In this document: positions 9,652 through 17,799 of the stretch, one piece after another
Layout: the number at the start of each line of letters is the position of its first letter
How positions within the stretch are numbered: the first letter of the stretch is position 1
NCBI GenBank assembly: GCA_002297665.1
Contig: DBMS01000295.1
Span: 1 to 36,765, forward strand
From: Holophagaceae bacterium UBA692
Lineage (GTDB): Bacteria > Acidobacteriota > Holophagae > Holophagales > Holophagaceae
Length of the DNA: 36,765 bases
Direction: 5' to 3'
The notes under the pieces: generated by a model
Database searches by the model: none
What the model was told of the DNA's origin: nothing
What the model saw: the letters and a program-made list of their open reading frames with translations, nothing else
Made by a program: the position numbers and the translations under genes

Positions 9652-11399
9652 GGGGCCTCCTGGCTCGGGGGTTCGTGGATCATGTCCTGGATGCGCGCGC
9701 CAGGGGGGATGAGCGGGTAGACGCTGGCCTCCGGGTCCACCTGGAACTCGATGAGCGTGGAGGCGTCGGCGGCCCGGGCCTCCCGGATCGCCGCGGCGGC
9801 CTCCCCGGGGGTGCGCGCCAGGGCGCCGCGCAGGCCGTAGGCGCGCGCCAGCATGGGGAAATCGGGGCTGATGGTGAGCGTCGAAGCCGAGCGCCTATCG
9901 CCGTAGAAGTGCGTCTGCCACTGGCGGACCATGCCCAGGTTGAAGTTGTTGAGCACGGCGATGCCGATCTTCAGGCCCTCCTGGGTGAGCGTCATGAGCT
10001 CCTGGGAGTTCATCTGGATGCCGCCGTCGCCGGCCACCGCCCACACCTCCGCGTCGGGGCAGGCGATCTTGGCGCCGATGGCCGCGGGAAGGGCGAAACC
10101 CATGGTGCCCAGGCCGCCGGAGGTGATCAGGGTGCGGGGCCGCTGGTGGCGCATGACCTGCGCCTCCCACATCTGGTGCTGGCCCACGTCCGAGACCATC
10201 ACGGCGCCCGGGGCCTGGGCCTGCAGCTCCTTGAGCACGTCCACGGGGCTCATGCCCTCCCCCTTGCGGACCCGGGGCCAGGTGGGGGCGTCGAACAGGG
10301 CCTTCATGCCGTCCAGGTCCTTCAGCCAGGCTCCGGTGTCCAGGCTGGGGGTGCGGGGCTCCAGGCGGTCCAGGACGTCCTTGAGGTCGCCCAGGAGGGC
10401 CAGGTCCACCGGGATGTTCTTGCCCACCTCGGTGGCGTCGATCTCCACGTGGATCTTGCGGGCGTGGGGCGCGAAGGTGGCGGGGTCCCCGGTGACGCGG
10501 TCGTCGAAGCGCATGCCCAGGGCGATGAGCAGGTCCGCCTCCTGGATGGCGAGGTTCGTCCAGGGCGAGCCGTGCATGCCCATGAAGCCCAGGAAGAGGG
10601 GGTGGCCCGGGGGGAAGGCGTCCAGGCCCAGGAGGGTGGCGGCCACGGGGATCCCGGCCTTCTCCGCGAAGGCGGCGAGGGCGCGGTGGGCGCCGCTGAG
10701 GGTGATGCCGTGGCCGGCGAGGATCAGCGGCCGCCGGCTGCCCTGGATCATGGCGGCGGCCTTGGCCAGCAGGTCGTCGGGCACCGGCGGTGGAACGTGG
10801 CGCAGGTGGCGGCGGGGGGCCGCCGCCTCCCAGTCGAAGACCGCCGCGCGGGTCTGGGCGTCCTTGGTGATGTCCACCAGGACCGGGCCGGGCCGGCCCG
10901 AACGGGCCAGGGCGAAGGCTTCGCGCAGGGCCGGGGCGATGTCGCGGGGGTCGCGCACCAGGTAGTTGTGCTTGGTGATGGGGATGGTCACGCCGGTGAC
11001 GTCCACCTCCTGGAACGCATCCGTTCCCAGCAGGGGCGACGGCACCTGGCCCGTGATGGCCACCAGGGGGACCGAGTCCATCATGGCCGTGGCGAGCCCC
11101 GTGACCAGATTCGTGGCGCCGGGCCCCGACGTGGCGATCACCACGCCGGTGCGCCCCGAGGCGCGGGCGTAGCCGTCGGCCATGTGGGTCGCGCCCTGCT
11201 CGTGGCGGGCCAGGACGTGGCGCACCTTCGCGTCGACCATGGCGTCGTAGGTGGGGAGGATGGTGCCCCCCGGGTAGCCGAACACCACGTCCACCCCTTC
11301 CCGTTCGAGGCACCGCCAGATGATCTGTGCGCCGGGGAGCTCCGCCCTGGCGGAGGCGGAGGCGGAAGCGGATTCGGGTGGCTGGGGAGGGCGTTCCAT
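9645..11399 (-). CDS. ilvB: acetolactate synthase, large catalytic subunit
   Basis: Thiamine-diphosphate enzyme that makes acetolactate or acetohydroxybutyrate from pyruvate (plus 2-oxobutyrate). From the ATG at 11399 it is 584 residues. The N-terminal PYR domain holds the activating glutamate Glu67 in RHEQGA. The middle is the FAD-binding domain. The C-terminal PP domain carries the Mg/ThDP motif starting at GDGG (Asp458) and ending LNNFNLG. The first 20 residues are a low-complexity Pro/Ser/Ala tail absent from most homologues. The frame stays open upstream to a TTG at 11519, but that extension looks non-coding and contains the putative control region, so I reject it. The Shine-Dalgarno before the ATG is weak. 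It heads the ilvB-ilvN-ilvC(-lysR) operon. Confidence 0.95.
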   Translation of the reverse strand: MERPPQPPESASASASARAELPGAQIIWRCLEREGVDVVFGYPGGTILPTYDAMVDAKVRHVLARHEQGATHMADGYARASGRTGVVIATSGPGATNLVTGLATAMMDSVPLVAITGQVPSPLLGTDAFQEVDVTGVTIPITKHNYLVRDPRDIAPALREAFALARSGRPGPVLVDITKDAQTRAAVFDWEAAAPRRHLRHVPPPVPDDLLAKAAAMIQGSRRPLILAGHGITLSGAHRALAAFAEKAGIPVAATLLGLDAFPPGHPLFLGFMGMHGSPWTNLAIQEADLLIALGMRFDDRVTGDPATFAPHARKIHVEIDATEVGKNIPVDLALLGDLKDVLDRLEPRTPSLDTGAWLKDLDGMKALFDAPTWPRVRKGEGMSPVDVLKELQAQAPGAVMVSDVGQHQMWEAQVMRHQRPRTLITSGGLGTMGFALPAAIGAKIACPDAEVWAVAGDGGIQMNSQELMTLTQEGLKIGIAVLNNFNLGMVRQWQTHFYGDRRSASTLTISPDFPMLARAYGLRGALARTPGEAAAAIREARAADASTLIEFQVDPEASVYPLIPPGARIQDMIHEPPSQEAPC

Positions 11400-11462
11400 T
11401 GTCCAGGAATAGACGAGACCCGGCCCGACCCCCAATGAATTCCCGGGTTCTTTCAGAATTGG

Positions 11463-11474
11463 AATAGACCTATT
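11463..11474. promoter_or_regulatory. palindromic operator-like site upstream of ilvB
   Basis: The sequence AATAG-AC-CTATT is a perfect 5-base inverted repeat with a 2-base spacer, 64 bases upstream of the ilvB ATG. The overlapping 9-mer GGAATAGAC (11461-11469) recurs in the same orientation at 11406-11414, right before the ilvB start. It could bind the LysR protein encoded in this operon or another regulator. No binding evidence exists here. Confidence 0.3.
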
Positions 11475-11554
11475 GATAAGCCCGGGGTGCCCGCTCCGCG
11501 TATCCCCAGGCGGCCCCAATCATAAAGGAAACATTACTTCCTGCATGGAGGGTG

Positions 11555-11582
11555 GTTATAAACATTTATCCGACTGATTGAA
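11555..11582 (-). promoter_or_regulatory. candidate promoter for the ilvBNC operon
   Basis: Reading the minus strand, TTCAAT (11582-11577) and TATAAC (11560-11555) are separated by 16 bases and resemble sigma-70 -35 and -10 boxes (3/6 and 5/6 matches). This would give a leader of about 150 bases before the ilvB ATG. I found no leader peptide rich in Ile, Val or Leu codons in that leader. Confidence 0.35.
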
Positions 11583-11593
11583 TCACCTACAAT
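11565..11593 (+). promoter_or_regulatory. candidate promoter for the RND efflux operon
   Basis: TTTATC (11565-11570) and TACAAT (11588-11593) are spaced 17 bases apart. The -10 matches 5/6 and the -35 only 3/6. It interleaves with the candidate divergent ilv promoter, so the two operons may compete or share control. The first gene starts at 11654 behind an AGGAG site. Confidence 0.35.
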
Positions 11594-11653
11594 GATCAAC
11601 CGCCGGAGGAACGACCTGCCCGGCCCGCTCTTTCGCACCCCAGGAGACCTTCC

Positions 11654-12802
11654 ATGGCGACCGACACAACGATGGATGCCCCCCCCAGCACCCGCAGGCG
11701 GATGGTGATCATGCTCCTGGTCCTGGGGGTCCTGCTGGGGCTCCTGGCGGGGTTCAACCTCTTCAGGAACGTCATGATCGGGCGCAGCCTGCAGGGCGGC
11801 CACGAGCCCCCCCAGAGCGTTACCACCGCGGAGGCCCGCCTGGAGCGTTGGCAGCCGGCCCTCAGCGCGGTGGGAACGGTGAGGGCGATCCGGGGCGCGG
11901 ACCTGGCCTTCGAGGTGCCCGGCGTCGTGGTGAAGGTGGATACGGCCCCGGGCGCCACCGCCCGGGAGGGCCAGTTGCTGGTCGCCCTGGGCGACGAGGC
12001 CGAGCAGGCCCAGTACCGCGCCCTCCAGGCCGCCGCGGACCTGGCCAAGGTCACCTTCCGGCGCGCCAAGGAGCAGATGCAGTCCCACATCATCAGCCAG
12101 GCCGACTACGATGCGTTCGAGGCCGACCTCAAGGCGAAGGAGGCCTCCGCCCAGGCCCTGAAGGCCGCCGCCGCCAAGAAGCGCCTGGCCGCGCCCTTCG
12201 CGGGGCGCGTGGGCATCATCGCCACCAGCCCGGGCGCCTACGTCACGCCGGGGACCCCGGTGGTGACCCTGCAGCAGCTGGACCAGGTCTTCGTGGACTT
12301 CGCCCTCCCCCAGCGGGACATGGGCCGCGTGAAGCCGGGCCAGAAGGTCGCCCTGGCCCTGGACGCGTTTCCGGGCCGCACGTTCACGGGCCGCGTGACC
12401 ACCGTGAACCCCAAGGTGGACGGGGGCACCCGCAACGTCCAGGTGGAGGCCACCTTCGCCAACCCGGGCCAGGCCCTGGTGCCGGGGATGTTCGCCGCCG
12501 TAACCCTGGAGGAGGGGGCGCCGGCCTCGTACCTCACGCTCCCCCAGACCGCGGTGACCTACAACCCCTACGGCTCGGTGGTCTTCCTCGCGGTGCAGGG
12601 CAAGGACGGGCTCCAGGCCCAGCAGGCCTTCGTGACCACCGGCCCCACCCGGGGCGACCAGGTGGCGATCCTGAAGGGGCTGGAACCGGGGGCCCAGGTG
12701 GTGACCAGCGGCGGGATGAAACTGCGCAACGGCACGCCCATCAAGGTGGACAACCGGGTCAAGCCCGCCAACGACCCCAGCCCGGCCCCCCAGGAAAAGT
12801 GA
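11654..12802 (+). CDS. RND efflux pump periplasmic adaptor (membrane fusion protein)
   Basis: A 382-residue adaptor that links an inner-membrane RND permease to an outer-membrane channel. Residues about 17-37 form an uncleaved membrane anchor with no lipobox cysteine. A barrel-sandwich (lipoyl-like) hybrid domain (about 70-115 and 165-195) is split by a short coiled-coil hairpin (KEQMQSHIISQADYDAFEADL). A beta barrel and membrane-proximal domain follow, with the family-typical VDGGTRNVQVEATF and LVPGMFAAV. The sequence resembles the MexH/HlyD_D23 group. The permease gene starts 10 bases downstream. The substrate is unknown, and the outer-membrane partner must be encoded elsewhere. Confidence 0.9.
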   Translation: MATDTTMDAPPSTRRRMVIMLLVLGVLLGLLAGFNLFRNVMIGRSLQGGHEPPQSVTTAEARLERWQPALSAVGTVRAIRGADLAFEVPGVVVKVDTAPGATAREGQLLVALGDEAEQAQYRALQAAADLAKVTFRRAKEQMQSHIISQADYDAFEADLKAKEASAQALKAAAAKKRLAAPFAGRVGIIATSPGAYVTPGTPVVTLQQLDQVFVDFALPQRDMGRVKPGQKVALALDAFPGRTFTGRVTTVNPKVDGGTRNVQVEATFANPGQALVPGMFAAVTLEEGAPASYLTLPQTAVTYNPYGSVVFLAVQGKDGLQAQQAFVTTGPTRGDQVAILKGLEPGAQVVTSGGMKLRNGTPIKVDNRVKPANDPSPAPQEK

Positions 12803-12812
12803 GGCCGCGCGC

Positions 12813-15800
12813 ATGAACTTCACCGACATCTTCATCCGCAAGCCCGTCGTGGCCACGGTGGTGAGCGCGCTCATCCTCGTGCTGGGGCTCCGCTCCATCT
12901 TCAACCTCCCCATCAACCAGTACCCCAAGACCGAGCATGCGGTGGTGACGGTCAACACGTCCTACTACGGCGCGGATTCAGGCACGGTGGGCGGCTTCAT
13001 CACCCAGCCCCTGGAATCCAGCATCGCCCAGGCCCAGGGCATCGACTACCTTTCCTCCACCAGCGTCAACGGGCTTTCGACCATCGTCGCCACCCTGCGC
13101 CTGAACTACAGCGCCAACAAGGCCCTCACCGAAATCACCACCCGGGTGAACGCGGTGAAGAACCAGCTGCCCCCGGCCGCGCAGCAGCCGGTGATCACGG
13201 TGGAGATGAGCGACAACACCGACGCCATGTACATGGGCTTCTACAGCGAGGTCCTGCCCACCAACAACATCACCGACTACCTGTCCCGGGTGGTCAAGCC
13301 GCGGCTCGACTCCATCCCCGGGGTGCAGACCGCCGAGATCCTGGGCGCCCGCAACTTCGCCCTGCGGGCCTGGCTGGATCCGGTGCGCATGGCCGCCCAC
13401 GGCGTCACCGCCACCGACGTGAGCAAGGCCATCCAGAACAACAACGTCCTCTCGGCCCTGGGCAGCACCAAGGGCCAGATGGTCACCGTGGACCTGCTCG
13501 CGGCCACCGACCTCCACACCGTGGAGGAGTTCCGCAAGCTCGCCGTGAGGCAGGGCGGGGGCGCCATCGTGCGCCTGGAGGACGTGGCGACCGTGAGCCT
13601 GGGCGCCGACGACTATTCCTTCAACGTCTCCTTCGACGGGCGCCAGTCGGTCTTCATCGGCATCAAGGTGGCCCCCGAGGCCAACATCCTCGAGGTGGCC
13701 AAGCGCGTGCGCGACGCCTTCCCCGAGATCCAGTCCCAGCTGCCCACGGGCCTCACCGGCCAGATCGTCTACGACGGCACCCACTTCATCAACACCTCCA
13801 TCGAGGAGGTGATCAAGACCCTCGTGGAAGCCCTGCTCATCGTCACGGTGGTGATCTTCCTCTTCCTGGGCACCCTGCGGGCCGTGGCGGTGCCGGTCAT
13901 CGCCATGCCGCTATCGCTGGTGGGCACCTTCGCGGTGATGCTGGCCCTGGGCTACACCATCAACCTCCTGACCCTCCTGGCCCTGGTGCTGGGCATCGGC
14001 CTGGTGGTGGACGACGCCATCATCGTGGTGGAGAACGCCGACCGCCACATGCGGGAAGGCAAGACCCCCCTGGAGGCGGCCATCCTCGCCGCGCGGGAGC
14101 TGGGCGGACCCATCCTCGCCATGACCGTCGTGCTGGTGGCGGTGTACGTGCCCATCGGCTTCCAGGGCGGCCTCACGGGCAGCCTTTTCACCGAGTTCGC
14201 CTTCACCCTGGCCGGGGCCGTGGCGGTCTCCGCCGTGGTGGCCCTGTCCCTGTCGCCCATGATGTGCGCCAAGTTCTTCAAGGCCGAACAGGACGCCAAC
14301 CGCTTCGTGAAGTTCATCGACGGGCAGTTCGAGTGGTTCCACGGGCACTACCTGCGCCTGCTGCGCAGCGTCCTGGCCACCTCGGCGGTGCCGGCGGTCA
14401 TGGGCGTCCTGATCCTCGTCGCCACGGGGCTGCTCTTCGCCACCTCCAAGTCGGAGCTGGCGCCCCAGGAGGACCAGGGCTTCATCCTGGCCAGCATCAC
14501 CGGCCCCCCCAACGCCACCGTGCAGCAGATGCAGACCTACGCGGACCAGGTCCACGGCATCGCCAAGGCCTACCCCGAATACCAGGCCATGTTCCAGTTC
14601 ACCAACGCCGGCAGCGCCTTCGCGGGCCTGATCCTCAAGCCCTGGGACCAGCGCACCCGCTCCGGCGAGACGGTGCAGCAGGTCTTCCAGGGGGAGACCT
14701 CGGGCATCGCCGGGGCCCAGGTGGCCACCTTCCAGCCGCCCTCACTGCCCGGGGCCTCGGGCCTTCCCGTGCAGTTCGTCATCAAGACCACCGAGCCCTT
14801 CGACCGCCTGGACGAGGTCTCCAGGGCCGTCCTGGACAAGGCCCGCGCCAGCGGCATGTTCTACTTCGTGGACACCGACCTGAAGATCGACAAGCCCCAG
14901 AGCACCCTCGTGGTGGACCGGGACATGGTGGCCTCCCTGGGCCTGACCCAGCAGGACGTGGGCGGGGCCCTCACCGACGCCCTGGGCGGGAACTACGTCA
15001 ACTACTTCGCCATCGGGGGCCGCTCCTACCGGGTCATTCCGCAGGTGCTGCAGGTGGACCGGCTCAATTCCGACCAGGTGCTCGACTTCCACCTGCGCAA
15101 CGGGGAAGGGGCCCTCTTCCCGGCCTCCACCGTGGCCACCCTGAAGGACTCCGTGGCCCCCCAGGCGATCCGGCGCTTCCAGCAGCTCAATTCCGCCACC
15201 ATCTCGGGCGTCTACGGCCCCAACTTCTCCCAGGAGCAGGTGCTGGACTTCTTCCGCAAGGCCCTGCGCGACAGCGCCCCTCCGGGCTACCAGTCCGACT
15301 ACTCGGGCGTATCCAGGCAGTACATGCAGGAGGCCGGCGGCTTCGTCATCACCCTGGGCTTCGCGGTCATCATCGTCTTCCTGGCCCTGGCCGCCCAGTT
15401 CAACAGCCTTCGCGACCCGCTGATCATCCTCGTGTCGGTGCCCATGGCGCTCTTCGGGGCCCTGATCTTCATCAACCTGGGCCTGGCCTCCCTCAACATC
15501 TACACCCAGGTGGGCCTGGTGACCCTCATGGGACTGATCAGCAAGCACGGCATCCTCATCGTGCAGTTCGCCAACGAGCTGCAGGCCGCGGGGCGCTCGC
15601 GCCTGGAGGCCATCGCCGAGGCTTCCGCCATCCGGCTCCGCCCCATCCTCATGACCACCGCCGCCATGGTGCTGGGGGTCTTCCCCCTGGTCATCGCCAG
15701 CGGCGCGGGCGCCGCCGGGAGGCGGGCCATGGGCCTGGTGATCTTCACGGGGCTCTCCATCGGCACGGTCTTCACCCTCTTCGTCGTGCCCGCCTTCTAC

Positions 15801-15836
15801 AACCTCTTCGCCTCCCAGCGCCGCTCGGCGGATTGA
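12813..15836 (+). CDS. RND family multidrug-type efflux permease
   Basis: A 1007-residue proton-driven inner-membrane transporter of the HAE-1 type, most like the MexI/MdtB branch by eye. It opens with MNFTDIFIRKPVVATVVSALILVLGL (first 20 residues include the first helix). It has the two-fold RND layout: helix 1, a large periplasmic loop (about 35-335), helices 2-6, helix 7, a second loop and helices 8-12. The proton-relay aspartates Asp400 and Asp401 lie in GLVVDDAIIVVEN of helix 4. It ends QRRSAD without the long basic tail of some pumps. It forms an operon with the upstream adaptor. Specificity cannot be read from the sequence. Confidence 0.93.
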   Translation: MNFTDIFIRKPVVATVVSALILVLGLRSIFNLPINQYPKTEHAVVTVNTSYYGADSGTVGGFITQPLESSIAQAQGIDYLSSTSVNGLSTIVATLRLNYSANKALTEITTRVNAVKNQLPPAAQQPVITVEMSDNTDAMYMGFYSEVLPTNNITDYLSRVVKPRLDSIPGVQTAEILGARNFALRAWLDPVRMAAHGVTATDVSKAIQNNNVLSALGSTKGQMVTVDLLAATDLHTVEEFRKLAVRQGGGAIVRLEDVATVSLGADDYSFNVSFDGRQSVFIGIKVAPEANILEVAKRVRDAFPEIQSQLPTGLTGQIVYDGTHFINTSIEEVIKTLVEALLIVTVVIFLFLGTLRAVAVPVIAMPLSLVGTFAVMLALGYTINLLTLLALVLGIGLVVDDAIIVVENADRHMREGKTPLEAAILAARELGGPILAMTVVLVAVYVPIGFQGGLTGSLFTEFAFTLAGAVAVSAVVALSLSPMMCAKFFKAEQDANRFVKFIDGQFEWFHGHYLRLLRSVLATSAVPAVMGVLILVATGLLFATSKSELAPQEDQGFILASITGPPNATVQQMQTYADQVHGIAKAYPEYQAMFQFTNAGSAFAGLILKPWDQRTRSGETVQQVFQGETSGIAGAQVATFQPPSLPGASGLPVQFVIKTTEPFDRLDEVSRAVLDKARASGMFYFVDTDLKIDKPQSTLVVDRDMVASLGLTQQDVGGALTDALGGNYVNYFAIGGRSYRVIPQVLQVDRLNSDQVLDFHLRNGEGALFPASTVATLKDSVAPQAIRRFQQLNSATISGVYGPNFSQEQVLDFFRKALRDSAPPGYQSDYSGVSRQYMQEAGGFVITLGFAVIIVFLALAAQFNSLRDPLIILVSVPMALFGALIFINLGLASLNIYTQVGLVTLMGLISKHGILIVQFANELQAAGRSRLEAIAEASAIRLRPILMTTAAMVLGVFPLVIASGAGAAGRRAMGLVIFTGLSIGTVFTLFVVPAFYNLFASQRRSAD

Positions 15837-15854
15837 GCCCCGCCCGGGCGGGGC
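15837..15854 (+). terminator. GC palindrome directly after the efflux operon
   Basis: A perfect 18-base palindrome, GCCCCGCCC/GGGCGGGGC, starts at the base after the permease stop codon and can fold into a 7-pair stem with a CCGG loop. It lacks a following T run, so it may attenuate or protect the transcript end rather than act as a classic terminator. Confidence 0.4.
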
Positions 15855-15867
15855 CCGGACATGGCGT

Positions 15868-15896
15868 ATGACATTCCGGCGCTTTGGCCGGATAAT
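15868..15896 (+). promoter_or_regulatory. sigma-70-type promoter for lpxD
   Basis: ATGACA (15868-15873, 5/6 match to TTGACA) and GATAAT (15891-15896, 5/6 match to TATAAT) are separated by exactly 17 bases. Transcription would start near 15903, giving a short leader with an AAAGGA ribosome binding site 8 bases before the lpxD ATG. This is the best-matching promoter I found in the window. Confidence 0.6.
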
Positions 15897-15922
15897 GGCG
15901 GTGGATCCCAAAGGACGAACCG

Positions 15923-16921
15923 ATGCCCACCACCCGTATAACCGCCGCGGAACTCGCCGAACGCCTGGGGGGCGACCTCCAGGACTGCCCGGGGGACCGG
16001 GTCCTGGGCGAGGTGATGCCCCTGGACCAGGCCGGCCCCGGCGCCGTGAGCTTCCTGGCCAACCCCAAGTACCACGCCCGCGCCCTGCAGAGCGCGGCCG
16101 GCCTCATCCTGGTGGACCCCGGCACCGACCTGGGGGACCGTCCCCGGCTGGTCATGAAGAACGCCTACTGGGGCTTCGCCCAGGCGCTGGCCCTGCTGAA
16201 CCCCGAACCCGAGCCCGAGTGGTGCGACGGCCCCGTGCATCCCAGCGCGAAGCTGGGCCGGGACTGCAAGGTGGCCTTCGGTTCCACCATCGGCGCCCGC
16301 ACCGTGGTGGGCGACGGCGTCCGCATCCACCCCGGCGTCCACATCGCCGAGGACTGCGTCCTGGGCGACGGCTGCGAGCTCTTCCCGGGCGTGGTGCTCT
16401 ACCGCCGGACGGTGCTGGGCGCCCGGGTGCGCGTCCACGCCAACGCCGTGCTGGGCTCGGACGGCTTCGGCTACGTGCCGGTGCAGGGCGTGCACCGGAA
16501 GATCCCCCAGGTGGGCTGGGTGGAGGTGGGTGACGACGTGGAGATCGGCGCGGCGAGCACCGTGGACCGCGGGGCGCTGGGCCCCACGCGCATCGGCGCC
16601 GGCACCAAGATCGACAACCTCTGCCAGGTGGCCCACAACGTCCAGGTGGGCGAACACTGCGTCCTGGCCTCCATGACCGGCATTTCGGGCAGCACCACCC
16701 TGGGCGACCACGTCACCCTGGCCGGGAAGGTGGGCACCGCCGGGCACATCCACATCGGACGCGGCAGCACCCTCACCGGCAACACCATGGTGGGCAAGGA
16801 CGTGCCCGACAACAGCTTCATGTCCGGCTACCTGGCCCGGCCCCACCGGCAGTGGCTGGAGTGCCAGGCCGCCCTGAACCGCCTCCCTGCCATTCTCAAG
16901 GCCCTCAAGGCCAAGGCCTGA
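15923..16921 (+). CDS. lpxD: UDP-3-O-acylglucosamine N-acyltransferase
   Basis: Third step of lipid A synthesis: transfers a 3-hydroxyacyl chain from acyl carrier protein to the 2-amino group of UDP-3-O-acylglucosamine. It has 332 residues. An N-terminal uridine-binding domain (about 1-100) includes AVSFLANPKY. A left-handed parallel beta-helix of hexapeptide repeats follows (about 105-300), then a short C-terminal helix. The catalytic histidine should be His238 in CQVAHNVQVG. Its presence indicates an LPS-type outer membrane. lpxA and fabZ, frequent neighbours elsewhere, are not beside it here. The stop overlaps the next start (TGATG). Confidence 0.96.
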   Translation: MPTTRITAAELAERLGGDLQDCPGDRVLGEVMPLDQAGPGAVSFLANPKYHARALQSAAGLILVDPGTDLGDRPRLVMKNAYWGFAQALALLNPEPEPEWCDGPVHPSAKLGRDCKVAFGSTIGARTVVGDGVRIHPGVHIAEDCVLGDGCELFPGVVLYRRTVLGARVRVHANAVLGSDGFGYVPVQGVHRKIPQVGWVEVGDDVEIGAASTVDRGALGPTRIGAGTKIDNLCQVAHNVQVGEHCVLASMTGISGSTTLGDHVTLAGKVGTAGHIHIGRGSTLTGNTMVGKDVPDNSFMSGYLARPHRQWLECQAALNRLPAILKALKAKA

Positions 16922-17799
16922 TGCTCCACAGGCTCGTCTACGCCGACTGGGAGAACCCCCCGGACGCCATGGACTTCGAGGCCCCTTACGAGGACGTGCT
17001 GGCCGAGATCCGCACCCTCCTGCCCGGGGTCCTGGAGGGGCGGGACGCCGCCCTGGCCGACCCCGCCGCGGCCCCGGCCCCGTTCTGGGACGCCTGCATG
17101 AAGCTCTACCTCCTCACGCCGGCCCTGGTGAACGTGGCCCTCAACTACAAGATCTGCGTGGAGCAGGGCCTGCCCCTGCACCCCACGTACTACTTCGAGG
17201 TATCCGAGCGGAGCCGGTTCCAGGCCCACTACCCCCCCCTCATGGTCGAGCACGCCAACCGGATCTTCCTGGATTCCATCGCCACGGCCCGCGCCCTGTA
17301 CGCGCTCACGGACGAGGCCCCCGCAGCCCTCCGGCGCTTCCGCAAGGGCCTGCCCGAAGTCCTTCGCGGGTTCGTCTACGCCAACGCCAAGGACAAGTAC
17401 ACCTGGCGGGCCTCCAACCCCAGGTGGATCCGCAGCCTGGCCGACGCGGTGACGTCGTCGTTCCGGCCGGCGGTGGTCGTGGGCGCGGCCCACGGGTCGA
17501 TCATGTCGGGGCTGGTGTTCGCCACCCTGGTGGGCGCGCCCCTTTATTTCGTGCGCTTCTCCATGTTCAAGCGCAACGACCAGGACCCCATCCTGGCCCC
17601 GAGCGACCTGGCCCACCTGGCCGCGTTCCGCCAGGGCCCCGCGCTCCTGTTCGACGAGGACGTGGCCAAGGGCACCACCCTCACGCGGTTCGAGGAAGTG
17701 ATGAGGCCCCTCTTCCTGGAATCCCACACGGGCAGCGTCCTCCGCCACGTCCTGAGCCCCTACCGGCCCGAGTTCATCGGGCACGCGTGGAGCGACTAG
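16921..17799 (+). CDS. phosphoribosyltransferase-like protein of unknown function
   Basis: A 292-residue cytoplasmic protein coupled to lpxD by a TGATG overlap, which sets the ATG at 16921. The C-terminal half looks like a type I phosphoribosyltransferase fold: VVVGAAHGSIMSGLVFA, a strand-turn-helix of the kind preceding the active site, then LLFDEDVAKGTTLTRF. The latter matches the acidic PRPP-binding loop (Asp245, Glu246, Asp247, Gly251, Thr252, Thr253). The N-terminal half (about 1-150) is helical and unrecognised. Base specificity cannot be inferred; it could also be a regulatory PRPP-binding protein without transferase activity. The stop codon overlaps that of the convergent malic enzyme gene. 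Confidence 0.6.
   Translation: MLHRLVYADWENPPDAMDFEAPYEDVLAEIRTLLPGVLEGRDAALADPAAAPAPFWDACMKLYLLTPALVNVALNYKICVEQGLPLHPTYYFEVSERSRFQAHYPPLMVEHANRIFLDSIATARALYALTDEAPAALRRFRKGLPEVLRGFVYANAKDKYTWRASNPRWIRSLADAVTSSFRPAVVVGAAHGSIMSGLVFATLVGAPLYFVRFSMFKRNDQDPILAPSDLAHLAAFRQGPALLFDEDVAKGTTLTRFEEVMRPLFLESHTGSVLRHVLSPYRPEFIGHAWSD

Noticed and set aside
11400..11519. 40-codon N-terminal extension of IlvB from a TTG start
   Set aside because: Acetolactate synthases do not need it, and the segment holds palindromic and repeated control-type sequence; the ATG at 11399 fits the family.
11400..11554. Possible attenuator leader peptide for the ilv operon
   Set aside because: I found no short frame with clustered Ile, Val or Leu codons and no clear terminator/antiterminator pair.
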